Both the position numbers and the translations under genes were made by a program. Below are positions 31,833 to 42,272 of a stretch of 64,000 nucleotides of DNA, in pieces; position 1 is the stretch's first letter, and each line of letters starts with the position of its first letter. Below the pieces are notes generated by a model. That model was not told where the DNA came from and did not search any database. It worked only from the letters and a program-made list of their open reading frames with translations. Source of the stretch: Nonomuraea longispora (GTDB taxonomy: Bacteria; Actinomycetota; Actinomycetes; Streptosporangiales; Streptosporangiaceae); contig NZ_SMJZ01000002.1 of the NCBI RefSeq assembly GCF_004348345.1, positions 1 through 64,000 of the forward strand. Direction: 5' to 3'.

Positions 31833-32552
31833 TCAGTAGCCCCGGCCGAGGTCGCGGTTCATGTCGCGCACCTGCCGGTTCAGCTCGCGGGTCTCGTGGC
31901 GGAGCTGCCTGCCCAGCTCGCGCCAGTCCTCTCCGTGCAACATCCGCCAGTGCTCCCGCCAGGCCGACAGCTTGTGCTTGATCGGCTTCGCGCGGGAGTC
32001 GCCGACCACCTTGACGTCGCCCATCACGGCGTACGCCTGTACGCGCACGACGGGCACGTTCGCCCCCGAAGCGCCCTCCAGGACGTGCACCTTCTTGTCG
32101 CCCATGATGGCCACGCCGTCGAGGTCCACGTTCACCCCGTCGGGCACGATGATCTTGACGTCGCCCATCACGGAGACGGCCATGATGTCGACCGAGCTGG
32201 TCCGCACCTCCGCCTCGCGCAGGTCGAGCACGACGTCCCCCATCACGGCGACCGCGCCGAGCTCCTGGTCGATCCGCCAGGTGCCGCGCCGCTTGGAGTC
32301 GCCCATGATGCCCACGAACCAGCGCCGCTTGCGTCCCGTGGCGGCGGGCGGCGCGGGTGCGGGGGCGACGCCCGCGGGCAGGTCCTGGGTGAGCATGGCC
32401 AGTTCGGCTTGCGTGGCCGCGGTGTACGCGGCCTCCGTGCGGTCGGTCAGCTCGGCGAGTGTGAGCCGGCCCTCCACGGAGGCGACACGGAGTTGTTCGA
32501 CGACGGCCTCACGCTCGGCGTCCGACGCACGGATCTCACCCGGATCAGTCAT
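31833..32552 (-). CDS. DUF1707 protein with LiaF-like C-terminal region
   Basis: A 239-residue soluble protein. The N-terminal DUF1707 domain is IRASDAEREAVVEQLRVASV followed by EGRLTLAELTDRTEAAYTA. After a Pro/Ala linker come four iterations of a beta-strand unit around V(A/S)VMGDV or VAIMGDK (VAVMGDVVLDL, VSVMGDVKIIV, VAIMGDKKVHV, YAVMGDVKVVG), the stacked repeat of LiaF-type C-terminal domains. A basic helical tail ends LNRQVRDMNRDLGRGY. Probably an envelope-stress or cell-surface associated protein. The exact role is unknown. Confidence 0.85.
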   Translation of the reverse strand: MTDPGEIRASDAEREAVVEQLRVASVEGRLTLAELTDRTEAAYTAATQAELAMLTQDLPAGVAPAPAPPAATGRKRRWFVGIMGDSKRRGTWRIDQELGAVAVMGDVVLDLREAEVRTSSVDIMAVSVMGDVKIIVPDGVNVDLDGVAIMGDKKVHVLEGASGANVPVVRVQAYAVMGDVKVVGDSRAKPIKHKLSAWREHWRMLHGEDWRELGRQLRHETRELNRQVRDMNRDLGRGY

Positions 32553-32720
32553 ACTCGCAACATATCGCGTCTTGTCCGGCATCGCGCTGCGAGGGAAGGA
32601 AACTGTCTCACGCACGTCGCCGTCGGCGTTGAACCTTTCCTGGCCGGTACGCGTACCACGCCATGACACGGGGCCCTGGCATGGCCCGGGGCGCGGCCGG
32701 ACCAGGCTAGGGTCCCTGTC

Positions 32721-34070
32721 ATGCATGAGGAACAGCTCTACCGCGCGGCGTTGAACGGCGATTCCGAGACCGTGGGCAAGCTGCTGGCCGGCGGCACCGA
32801 CCCCAACACACCCAGCGAGGGCGAGGAGGCAGGCCTGGCGCTGTGCGCGGCCGCCGCCTGGGACCGCACGGAGGTGGCCGCGACGCTGCTGACGTCCGGG
32901 GCCGAGGTCGACGGCAGGGAGACCGGCGGCTGGACGGCGCTGCTGTGGGCCGCCGCCAACGGGCACGCCGCCACCGCCAGAGTGCTGATCGAGGCGGGCG
33001 CCGAGGTCGACGCGGCCAACGACGACGGCGACACCCCGCTGTCGCTGGCCGCCAGGCGCGGCGCGCTGGGTGTGGTGCAGGCGCTGCTGGAGGCGGGCGC
33101 CGACCCCGAGAAATACGACGGCGACGGCGACGCGCCGCTCGACATCGCGGCCGACTGGGTGGGTGTGCACTTGGAGAGCGCACTGCTCGACCAGGTCGAA
33201 CAGGAGGGCTGGGAATACTCCGTGACCCGCCGGCACACCAAGGACGGCACCGAGCTGGTCACCGTGACCGGCAGTTCGGCCGACGGCTCGCAGACGGAAC
33301 AGGTGCAGGCGCAGCGCGGCCACGCGGCCGTCACGACCCTGCTGGAGGACGCGACGAACGTCTACACGCCGGTCGACCGGCTCGTGGCGCGGGCCGTCGC
33401 GCACCGCGACCTCGACGAAGACGCCGAGACGTGGTGGATCGTCGCCGACTCGCTGGCCAGGCGCGGCGACGAGGAGACGTACGAAGTCCTGTCGCGGCTG
33501 TGCGTGAGCGAGGACCCCAGGGAGCGCGAGTTCGGGGTGGACGCCATCGCCCAGTTCGGCGTCTCCGAGGACGACAAGCCCTACGTCGACAGGACGCTGC
33601 CACTGCTGCAGAGGATGGTCACCACGGAGGGCCACCCGCAGGTGCTGCGCTCGGTCCTGGCGGCGCTCGGCCATCAGGGCGATCCGAGGGCGCTGCCGTA
33701 CGTGCTGGACATCCTCGGGCGTCCCGGGCACACGCGGACGGCGACCGACGCGATCGCGCTGGCCGACGTGCTGCCGCCCGACGACGAGGAGGGCCTCGCG
33801 CTGCTCATCGAGATGACGCAGGACGACGTCTCCGACATCCGTGACTGGGCGACCGCCGGGCTCGCGGGCCTGCAGGCCGACACGCCCGCCGTCCGGGAGG
33901 CGCTGGCGGCCCGGCTCACCGACACGGATCTTCGTACGGTGGCCGAGGCCACGCGCGGGCTCGCGGCCCGCGGCGACGAGCGAGCGGCGCAGGGGGCGGA
34001 GCGGGTTCTGGCCGAGAGCGACGACGAGTACGCCAGAGACCTCGTCAGCCGGCCGCCCGCGGACGGGTGA
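32721..34070 (+). CDS. Ankyrin-repeat plus HEAT-like repeat protein
   Basis: A 449-residue soluble protein. The N-terminal 140 residues hold four ankyrin repeats (LYRAALNGDSETVGKLLAGG, TALLWAAANGHAATARVLIE, TPLSLAARRGALGVVQALLE, APLDIAADW). A central stretch (TRRHTKDGTELVTVTGSSAD) is followed by a helical C-terminal half with HEAT-like pairs (RSVLAALGHQGDPRALPYVL, LADVLPPDDEEGLALLIEMT, IRDWATAGLAGLQ). No signal peptide or catalytic motif is visible. The combination of two protein-binding solenoids suggests a scaffold. It is transcribed alone. Confidence 0.87.
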   Translation: MHEEQLYRAALNGDSETVGKLLAGGTDPNTPSEGEEAGLALCAAAAWDRTEVAATLLTSGAEVDGRETGGWTALLWAAANGHAATARVLIEAGAEVDAANDDGDTPLSLAARRGALGVVQALLEAGADPEKYDGDGDAPLDIAADWVGVHLESALLDQVEQEGWEYSVTRRHTKDGTELVTVTGSSADGSQTEQVQAQRGHAAVTTLLEDATNVYTPVDRLVARAVAHRDLDEDAETWWIVADSLARRGDEETYEVLSRLCVSEDPREREFGVDAIAQFGVSEDDKPYVDRTLPLLQRMVTTEGHPQVLRSVLAALGHQGDPRALPYVLDILGRPGHTRTATDAIALADVLPPDDEEGLALLIEMTQDDVSDIRDWATAGLAGLQADTPAVREALAARLTDTDLRTVAEATRGLAARGDERAAQGAERVLAESDDEYARDLVSRPPADG

Positions 34071-34122
34071 GCGCGGACAGGTGAGCGCGGACAGGTGAGC
34101 GCGGACGGGTGAGTGCCGGCAG
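34067..34122 (+). repeat. Four 14-bp tandem repeats at the 3' end of the ankyrin gene
   Basis: GTGAGCGCGGACAG occurs twice exactly (34067-34080, 34081-34094), then as GTGAGCGCGGACGG (34095-34108) and GTGAGTGCCGGCAG (34109-34122). The first copy contains the TGA stop of the ankyrin/HEAT gene, so copy-number change would leave the protein intact but alter the 3' end. A slippage-prone array. Confidence 0.8.
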
Positions 34123-34132
34123 GCGGGCGCGG

Positions 34133-34720
34133 TCAGTCGCCGTTGAGCACGCGGGTCACCCATTCCAGGGTTCCCGTGCTCAACGCCTCCTCCGCCAGGC
34201 GCTTGCCCGTCGTGGTCGTGATCGCGGCGAGCGAGCTGTCGATCCAGCCCTGCACGTTCTGGTGCCCCTGCTCGCGGTATTCGACCGCCTGGAGGAGGCA
34301 CTCCAGTTTGTCGGCGTCGCGTGCGCAGACCGCCTCGAGGCTCGCCTTCTCCTCGTACTCGGCCACCGCGTCGCCCACCATGTCCGCCACCGTCGGGGAG
34401 ACGCCCCGCACCTGGTCGGCCGTGACGTCTTCGTTGGAGGCCGCCTTGAGGTAGCGCTTGCCGATGTAGGGGATGTCGGTGATGCGGGTTTCCTGGGTGT
34501 CGTGGAACAGGCTCATGAACGCGGCCCGCTCGGGGTCGCCGCCCTCCAGCCGGGCGATCATGGCCGCGATGACGGCGGCGCGGAACGAGTGCTCGGCGAT
34601 GCTCTCGGGGTCGCGTACGCCGGCGACCAGCCACCCGGTCCTCTTGTAGCGCTTGAGCAACCCGAACTCGTACAGCAGCCCGGCCAGTCCCGTCACGTCT
34701 CCCATCACGTCGTCAGTCAT
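34133..34720 (-). CDS. HD-domain hydrolase
   Basis: A 195-residue HD-superfamily phosphohydrolase of the YfbR/nucleotidase-like type. SIAEHSFRAAVIAAMIARLE provides the first His, SLFHDTQETRITDIPYIGK the HD pair, and CARDADKLECLLQAVEYREQ the final Asp. It most likely hydrolyses a nucleotide 5'-monophosphate, but the substrate is not certain. The ATG at 34720 follows GAGAGGGG. Confidence 0.87.
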   Translation of the reverse strand: MTDDVMGDVTGLAGLLYEFGLLKRYKRTGWLVAGVRDPESIAEHSFRAAVIAAMIARLEGGDPERAAFMSLFHDTQETRITDIPYIGKRYLKAASNEDVTADQVRGVSPTVADMVGDAVAEYEEKASLEAVCARDADKLECLLQAVEYREQGHQNVQGWIDSSLAAITTTTGKRLAEEALSTGTLEWVTRVLNGD

Positions 34721-34876
34721 GTGGCCCCCTCTCGTCGTGCGCGGCGGGCAGGTCCTGGATCGGCGCCGCCCGCCCGCCAAGGATTCATCAGGATGAAGGA
34801 GTTCGCCCAGATTCGCAACTTTTGACCATATTTCATTCCCTGCCCACATTTATCCTTCCTGGCGGGCCGGATAAAT

Positions 34877-34918
34877 GAACGAATGCCGCGACCGGCCATC
34901 CGGCCACGGCATTCGTTC
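34877..34918. terminator. Intrinsic-type terminator hairpin
   Basis: GAACGAATGCCG (34877-34888) pairs perfectly with CGGCATTCGTTC (34907-34918), with an inner GGCC/GGCC pairing in the loop. The plus strand continues TTTCCC; the minus strand continues ATTTATCC. It lies 39 bp past the stop of the His-rich secreted protein gene (minus), which it most likely terminates, insulating the HD hydrolase downstream. Confidence 0.7.
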
Positions 34919-34957
34919 TTTCCCGATGGACGGCGATGAATCCGCCCGTGATGGGTG

Positions 34958-35419
34958 TTACTGGTCGACCGGCCACCAGTCGAAGAAGTCGAACCCGCCC
35001 TCGTTGTCGTCGTGGTGCGGCCTCTCCGTCCTCGTGGGCGTCGGGGACGGCGTGGGCGTCGGCGTCGGCGTCACCACGACGACGCGCGGACGGACCGGCT
35101 CGTCATGGTGGCGCTTGTGACGGAACTTGCGGTGGTGGCGGTGATGGTCATCGTGATGGTGGTGATGACCGCCCCACCAGGGGCCCCTGGGCCAGCGGTT
35201 GCAGTGGCGCTTGCACCCGAGCACCGGCTTCTCTCCGGCGACGACCCCGACCCCGGCCGGGACGACGGCAGCGCCTGCGCTCGCGCCGGCGATCCCCTGG
35301 CTCACGGGAAGGAGCATGACGCTGGCGGCCGCGCCGGCCAGGGCCACTGACATGATGCGCCTTTTTCTCGGCGCGCGCGGTTGCCGACTTTCTGTATTCA
35401 CGTGCATCTTTCCGTTCAT
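34958..35419 (-). CDS. Secreted His-rich protein with Thr/Pro linker
   Basis: A protein of about 153 residues. The N-terminus (RAPRKRRIMSVALAGAAASV followed by MLLPVSQGIAGASA) is a signal peptide with a basic start. The mature part has one Cys pair (LGCKRHCNRW), then a dense histidine block (about 13 His in 21 residues around GGHHHHHDDHHRHH). A TPTPTPTPSPTPTR linker and an acidic aromatic tail (HHDDNEGGFDFFDWW) follow. The composition suggests metal binding outside the cell. I know no family. ATG 35419 or the in-frame ATG 35407 could be the start. Confidence 0.7.
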   Translation of the reverse strand: MNGKMHVNTESRQPRAPRKRRIMSVALAGAAASVMLLPVSQGIAGASAGAAVVPAGVGVVAGEKPVLGCKRHCNRWPRGPWWGGHHHHHDDHHRHHRKFRHKRHHDEPVRPRVVVVTPTPTPTPSPTPTRTERPHHDDNEGGFDFFDWWPVDQ

Positions 35420-35644
35420 GGGTAGATCGACCCAGAAAATCCGGCACCCATCATGATCGAGCGTCCGGACAGAGGCAGACTTACCCAGGAACGGAATCTC
35501 GTTTAACCCCATGAACCCAAACAACACGTCAAATCAAAGGACTCTGGAGGAGGGGTGATTCAACAAGCCTTTTGCCGTTGATTGCCCGACAGGGAACACG
35601 GCGCGGGGGTGATCTACCCGCGATCCGCCGGGAGCGCGGCCCGG

Positions 35645-36538
35645 CTACGGCCCGGACAGCGCGGGTGCGGCGGTCAGGACGTCCCTCGCCAGAGCGAGGT
35701 CGCCGCCCAGCTCCGCGGGGAATGTCGCCGGCTCTCTCCTGCCGCCGAGCAGGAAGCAGAACGCCACCACGTCCGCCGTGATGCTCACGTCCGGAGTGCC
35801 GGGGGCGGTGTCCCCCACGCCCAGGGCGATGCGCCACTCGCCGCCGCCGTCGCCCGTCAAGGTCAGGTGCAGGGTGTGGCCCGCGCCTGTGTCCATCCCC
35901 GACAGGAGCATCGTCCAGGGCAGCAGGCGGGCGCACAGGTCGGCGGTCGGGCGGATGTGCTCCGCGACAGGGTCGGGCAGGCGGATCCTCGCCGTAGTCG
36001 CGGCGTCGGCCGTGTGGATCCAGGTCTCCAGGCCCCGGCCGAGGATGTGGTCGCCCAGCCTCGTCTCCAGGCCGTCGAGGGTGGCCGCCGTCGCCGGGTC
36101 CAGATCCGCCAGGTGGCGGCAGAGCGCGTCCGCCTGGGCCCGCCAGTCCCTGCGTGTCTGCTCGGGGCTGCGTGAGCGCTCGTACGCCTGCAGATCACGT
36201 GTACGGGCCAGCGAGTCGGTTGTGTCGATGGGCGGCCCGAGCACGGGGGCGCCGACGGAGGCGGCCAGCAGCCCGTCCTTGGCGGCCAGGTGCGCGACCA
36301 GCTCCTGCAGGGTCCAGCCCTCGACGATCACGCGCGACCAGTCGTCATCGGCGGCCTCGGCCAGCAGGGCGTCCATGGCGGCGACCCGGCCCGCGTACGG
36401 CTTCGCCCAGGCGGCGGTGGGCGCCGCGGGCCTGCGCCGGGCTCTGGCGCCGGCCAGGAGTTGGGGACGCAACGTATGGGCCGGCACCGCCGGTTCCGCC
36501 ATCAGCGCGTCCAGATAGAGACGCTCGACGGGGTCCAT
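35645..36538 (-). CDS. MDMPI/DinB-domain protein coupled to an ECF sigma factor
   Basis: A 297-residue protein. An N-terminal segment (MDPVERLYLDALMAEPAVPA, about 45 residues) precedes a mycothiol-dependent maleylpyruvate isomerase-like domain. The domain signature is RVIVEGWTLQELVAHLAAKD, with ILGRGLETWIHTADAATTAR later supplying Glu and His ligands. The C-terminal MDMPI domain ends in PDVSITADVVAFCFLLGGRR. Its ATG overlaps the stop of the ECF sigma gene by four bases, the position normally taken by an anti-sigma factor. There is no membrane segment. A cytoplasmic thiol- or metal-responsive anti-sigma role is inferred. Confidence 0.8.
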   Translation of the reverse strand: MDPVERLYLDALMAEPAVPAHTLRPQLLAGARARRRPAAPTAAWAKPYAGRVAAMDALLAEAADDDWSRVIVEGWTLQELVAHLAAKDGLLAASVGAPVLGPPIDTTDSLARTRDLQAYERSRSPEQTRRDWRAQADALCRHLADLDPATAATLDGLETRLGDHILGRGLETWIHTADAATTARIRLPDPVAEHIRPTADLCARLLPWTMLLSGMDTGAGHTLHLTLTGDGGGEWRIALGVGDTAPGTPDVSITADVVAFCFLLGGRREPATFPAELGGDLALARDVLTAAPALSGP

Positions 36539-37095
36539 CACACCTCTTCCTCCGCGAGCGCGTCCGCCAGGCGCCGCAGCGCCAGCCGGATGCGCGATTT
36601 CGCCGTGCCCTCGGGCATACCGAGTTCCTCGCCGACCTGCCGGTAGGTCCTGCCGCGGAAATAGGCGAGCTCGAGAGCCTCCCGCAGGCTGCCGGGTAAC
36701 GCCGTCACGGCCTGGCGCACCCGCTCGGCCTCGTCGGCGGCGAGCACCGTGTCCTCCGGCCTGGCGGGTTCGCGCTCGAACAACCGCGGCCCGAGCGCCG
36801 AGACCCGGCGCCGTTCCTCCGCGCGCACGTGATCGACCGCGCGCCGGTGCGCGATCGTGGCCAGCCAGGCGCGCAGGGTGCCTCGCTCCGGGTCGTAGGC
36901 CAGCGGGCGTTCCCAGAAGACCAGGAACACCTCCTGCGTGATGTCCTCGGCGATCACCCGGTCCCTGGTGACCCGGAGGGAGAGACCGAAGATCAGCGAG
37001 GAGAGCCGGTCGTAGATCTCCCCCAGAGCGGACTCGTCGCCGCCGACCACCCGCTGGTGCAGCACGCGGTCGTCGTACGGTGCCTCCACTGGCAC
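36538..37095 (-). CDS. ECF RNA polymerase sigma factor
   Basis: About 185 residues. Region 2 reads LSSLIFGLSLRVTRDRVIAE, DITQEVFLVFWERPLAYDPE and RGTLRAWLATIAHRRAVDHV, and region 4 reads LPGSLREALELAYFRGRTYR, QVGEELGMPEGTAKSRIRLA and LRRL, a SigK/SigJ-like pattern. The GTG at 37095 follows GGGAG with 5 nt spacing; an in-frame GTG at 37128 lacks a ribosome binding site. It is coupled to the MDMPI-domain gene and is divergent from an OsmC gene 179 bp away. Confidence 0.88.
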   Translation of the reverse strand: MPVEAPYDDRVLHQRVVGGDESALGEIYDRLSSLIFGLSLRVTRDRVIAEDITQEVFLVFWERPLAYDPERGTLRAWLATIAHRRAVDHVRAEERRRVSALGPRLFEREPARPEDTVLAADEAERVRQAVTALPGSLREALELAYFRGRTYRQVGEELGMPEGTAKSRIRLALRRLADALAEEEV

Positions 37096-37273
37096 CACAC
37101 TCCCGTTTGTTCCGGACCAAGGCGGCACGTGCGCCGCGACCCGAGCATGTCACTATTCGCCCGAAATGTAGAGCCGGATGAGGGGCAGATGTCACCGTGT
37201 GCCGGTGCGCCCTTTCCTGCGCGTGGCCTGGTGCGCGATAGGTTCGGAGATCCACGACGGAGGGAGCACCACC

Positions 37274-37699
37274 ATGGCCACCACTCGCACCGCCACCACC
37301 CAGTGGAAGGGCGCTCTGCTCAACGGCTCGGGCAGCGTCTCGCTCGACTCCTCGGCCGCCGGCACTTTCGAGATCTCCTGGGCGTCCAGGGCCGAGACTG
37401 CGGGCGGCAAGACGTCGCCGGAGGAGCTCATCGCGGCCGCCCACTCGTCGTGCTTCTCGATGGCGCTCTCCCACGGGCTGGCCGGCGCCGGCACGCCTCC
37501 CGCGTCGCTGCAGACCAGCGCCGACGTGACGTTCCAGCCGGGCGAGGGCATCACGGGCATCGTGCTGACGGTGAAGGGTCAGGTCCCCGGCATCACGGCC
37601 GAGCAGTTCCAGCGGGCCGCCGAGACGGCCAAGGCCACCTGCCCGGTCAGCAAGGCGCTGGCGGGCACCACGATCTCGCTCGACGCCGAGCTGCTCTAG
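37274..37699 (+). CDS. OsmC-family peroxiredoxin
   Basis: A 141-residue OsmC/Ohr fold protein: KTSPEELIAAAHSSCFSMAL contains the first catalytic Cys and TAKATCPVSKALAGTTISLD the second. These two reduce organic hydroperoxides. GGAGGGAGCACCACC precedes the ATG. Divergence from the ECF sigma gene suggests it is a target of that sigma factor. Confidence 0.92.
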   Translation: MATTRTATTQWKGALLNGSGSVSLDSSAAGTFEISWASRAETAGGKTSPEELIAAAHSSCFSMALSHGLAGAGTPPASLQTSADVTFQPGEGITGIVLTVKGQVPGITAEQFQRAAETAKATCPVSKALAGTTISLDAELL

Positions 37700-37800
37700 G
37701 AGCGTGCCGGCCGGCGCACACGCGCGTGGCCGGCCGGGTACGAAGGGCGATCGTCTCAGTGCGGGGCCAAGAGCGCGTCAACGTGCGACAATCAGTTCAC

Positions 37801-39921
<2,121 letters not shown>

Positions 39922-39976
39922 CGAGGGCGGAAGGCTCCGTGAGCCGGTTGTCGGTGGGGTGTGCCAAGGTAGAGGA

Positions 39977-40699
39977 GTGCGGCGCATCTATCCCGACATA
40001 CAGGACAACCCGGACATCGCGCAGGCGTACGCCTACCCCGGCGACCGGCCGTGGCTGCGCGTCAACATGGTCGCCAGCACCGACGGCGCGGCCTGGCTGA
40101 AAGGCCGCTCGCGGGGGCTGTCGAGCAAGGGCGACCGGCGGATCTTCCAGACCCTGCGCGGGCTGTCCGACGTGATCGTCGCCGGCGCGGCGACCGTCCG
40201 CACCGAGGGCTACGGCCCCGTGCCGCCCCGCGACTGGTGGGCCGAGCTGCGCGAGGGCCGGCCCGAGGTGCCGCCGATCGCCGTCGTCACCCGCAGCCTC
40301 GGCTTCGACCTCGACGCCGAGCTGTTCACCGACGCTCCCAGCCGCACCATCGTGATCACCTGTGAGTCCGCGCCCCACGAGCGTCGCAAGGCGGCGGCCA
40401 GGCACTGCGACCTGATCGTCGCCGGCGACGACGAGGTCGACCTTCCGCTGGCCATGGCGGAGCTGCACCAGCGCGGGCTGACCAAGGTGTTGTGCGAGGG
40501 CGGCCCCCGCGTCAACGCGCAGTTGTCGGCCTGCCGGCTGATCGACGAGCTGTGCCTGTCGATCAGCCCGATGCTCGTCGGGGGCGGCGCCGCGCGCATT
40601 CTCAACGGCGAGCCCGCCCGGGTTTCACTCGATCTCAGCCAGGTGCTGGAGGAGGAGGGCGTCCTCTTCTGCACATACACGAGGGAGCAGAGCAGATGA
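39977..40699 (+). CDS. RibD C-terminal/dihydrofolate reductase-fold pyrimidine reductase-like protein
   Basis: A 240-residue protein with the RibD reductase fold: WLRVNMVASTDGAAWLKGRS, LRGLSDVIVAGAATVRTEGY, LTKVLCEGGPRVNAQLSACR and LIDELCLSISPMLVGGGAAR. It would use NADPH on a deaminated pyrimidine or related substrate. No deaminase domain is attached and no other riboflavin gene is near, so a biosynthetic RibD role is doubtful. It is coupled (ATGA) to a DNA ligase gene. The GTG start is tentative; an in-frame GTG at 39959 is possible. Confidence 0.85.
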   Translation: MRRIYPDIQDNPDIAQAYAYPGDRPWLRVNMVASTDGAAWLKGRSRGLSSKGDRRIFQTLRGLSDVIVAGAATVRTEGYGPVPPRDWWAELREGRPEVPPIAVVTRSLGFDLDAELFTDAPSRTIVITCESAPHERRKAAARHCDLIVAGDDEVDLPLAMAELHQRGLTKVLCEGGPRVNAQLSACRLIDELCLSISPMLVGGGAARILNGEPARVSLDLSQVLEEEGVLFCTYTREQSR

Positions 40700-41841
40700 G
40701 CGAACCCGTCATCGCGGCCGAGGAGGAGCCGGAGCCGGTGCCCAACCTGCCGGTGCGCCCGCCGGTGCCACCGATGCTGGCCAAACCGGTCAAGACCATG
40801 CCGAAGCAGAACGGCACGCTTTTCTACGAGCCGAAGTGGGATGGCTTCCGCTGCATCATCTTCCGCGACGGCGACGAGGTCTATCTGGGCAGCCGCAAGG
40901 AGCGGCCGTTCACCCGCTACTTCCCCGAGCTGGTCGAGGCGGCCAGGGCCGAGCTGCCCGACGGGTGCGTGGTCGACGGCGAGATCGTGTTGCCGATGGG
41001 CTCCCAGCTCGACTTCGACGCGTTGCAGCAGCGCATCCATCCCGCCAAGTCGCGGGTGACGATGTTGTCGGAGCGCACGCCGGCCCAGTTCATCGCCTTC
41101 GACCTGCTGGCACTGGGCGACGAGTCGCTGATGGAGGCGCCGTTCTCCGAACGCCGTGCCCGGCTGGAGACTCTCTTCCCCGCCAGGGGCGGGTCCATCC
41201 GGCTGACGCCGGTCACGACGAGCGACGAGCAGGCGCACGAGTGGTTCGAGACGTTCGAGGGCGCGGGGCTCGACGGCGTCATCGTCAAACCGGGCGACCA
41301 GCCCTACATCCCCGACAAGCGCACCATGTTCAAGGTCAAGCACGAGCGCACGGCCGACGTCGTCATCTGCGGCTACCGCGAGCACAAGTCGGGGCCGATC
41401 GTGGGGTCGCTGCTGCTCGGCCTCTACGCCGACGACGGCCGGCTGCACCACGTGGGCGTCGCGGCGTCCTTCCCCATGGCCCGAAGGGCCGAGCTGGTCG
41501 AGGAGCTCAGGCCCTACCACGCGGAGCTGAGCGAGCACCCGTGGGGCCACTGGGCCGAGCAGGCGGCTGCCAACATCGGCGAGCCGGCCGCCGGGCCCGC
41601 GAGGGGCGGGCAGCGGGTGCCCGGCGCGGTGTCACGGTGGAACGCCAAGAAGGACCTGTCCTTCATCCCGTTGCGGCCGGAGCTGGTGATCGAGGTGGCC
41701 TACGACCAGATGGAGGGTGACCGGTTCCGGCACACCGCGCAGTGGCGGCGGTGGCGACCCGATCGCACGCCCGAATCGTGCACGTACGAGCAGCTTGAGC
41801 GTCCAGTTAGTTACAACCTCGACGACATCCTTGCCCGCTAA
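40696..41841 (+). CDS. ligC: ATP-dependent DNA ligase (LigC-like)
   Basis: A 381-residue ligase. Motif I is YEPKWDGFRCIIFRDGD (adenylated Lys), followed by LGSRKERPFTRYFPELVEAA, DGCVVDGEIVLP (motif III) and FIAFDLLALGDESLM. LDGVIVKPGDQPYIP (motif IV) and FKVKHERTADVVICGYREHK (motif V) complete the core. An OB domain follows, ending in EVAYDQMEGDRFRHTAQWRR. No LigD polymerase or nuclease domain is fused. By family it can act in base excision repair or as a backup of end joining. It overlaps the RibD-like gene by four bases. Confidence 0.93.
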   Translation: MSEPVIAAEEEPEPVPNLPVRPPVPPMLAKPVKTMPKQNGTLFYEPKWDGFRCIIFRDGDEVYLGSRKERPFTRYFPELVEAARAELPDGCVVDGEIVLPMGSQLDFDALQQRIHPAKSRVTMLSERTPAQFIAFDLLALGDESLMEAPFSERRARLETLFPARGGSIRLTPVTTSDEQAHEWFETFEGAGLDGVIVKPGDQPYIPDKRTMFKVKHERTADVVICGYREHKSGPIVGSLLLGLYADDGRLHHVGVAASFPMARRAELVEELRPYHAELSEHPWGHWAEQAAANIGEPAAGPARGGQRVPGAVSRWNAKKDLSFIPLRPELVIEVAYDQMEGDRFRHTAQWRRWRPDRTPESCTYEQLERPVSYNLDDILAR

Positions 41842-41860
41842 CCGAATATCCCGTTATATC
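41831..41860 (+). promoter_or_regulatory. Promoter for a leaderless message
   Basis: TTGCCC (41831-41836), an 18-bp spacer and TATATC (41855-41860) end 7 nt before the ATG at 41868. No ribosome binding site is present between them, so transcription should start at the initiation codon. Confidence 0.5.
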
Positions 41861-41867
41861 TCGATAC

Positions 41868-42209
41868 ATGAGTACTGGCGATGAGCTGAAGGCAGCCATG
41901 TCCGCCCGCCGCGATCTCGGGCCCGACTTCGAAGACGCCGTCGTGGAGTCCTTCCTCGACAAGATGGGCCAGGAGATCGACCGGCGGGTGGACGAGCGCC
42001 TGGCCGCGTCGCCGCAGGGCCGGCAGGCGGCCCGTTCCGGCCCCAATGACGCACAACGACTGGCCCTGGCCATCGTCTCCCTCAGCCTGGGCACGGTGAT
42101 CACTCTGGTGCTCGTGCTGGCCGGAGCCGGCGGGTCCTACCTGATCCCGATCTGGCTCGGCATCATCATCGTGAACGCCATCTTCAACGGCTCCCGGGGC
42201 AAGGGCTAG
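41868..42209 (+). CDS. Small membrane protein of unknown function
   Basis: A 113-residue protein. The acidic, helical N-terminal half (LGPDFEDAVVESFLDKMGQE followed by IDRRVDERLAA) would be cytoplasmic. It is followed by two membrane segments (LALAIVSLSLGTVITLVLVL and YLIPIWLGIIIVNAIFNG) separated by a short turn. The N-terminal pattern resembles small actinobacterial membrane proteins without assigned function. Confidence 0.8.
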   Translation: MSTGDELKAAMSARRDLGPDFEDAVVESFLDKMGQEIDRRVDERLAASPQGRQAARSGPNDAQRLALAIVSLSLGTVITLVLVLAGAGGSYLIPIWLGIIIVNAIFNGSRGKG

Positions 42210-42272
42210 CGCGGCTGTGGGGCCATGCCGCCGCAGGTCTTGAGGCACTGATCGCTCACGCCGACGCCGGCG

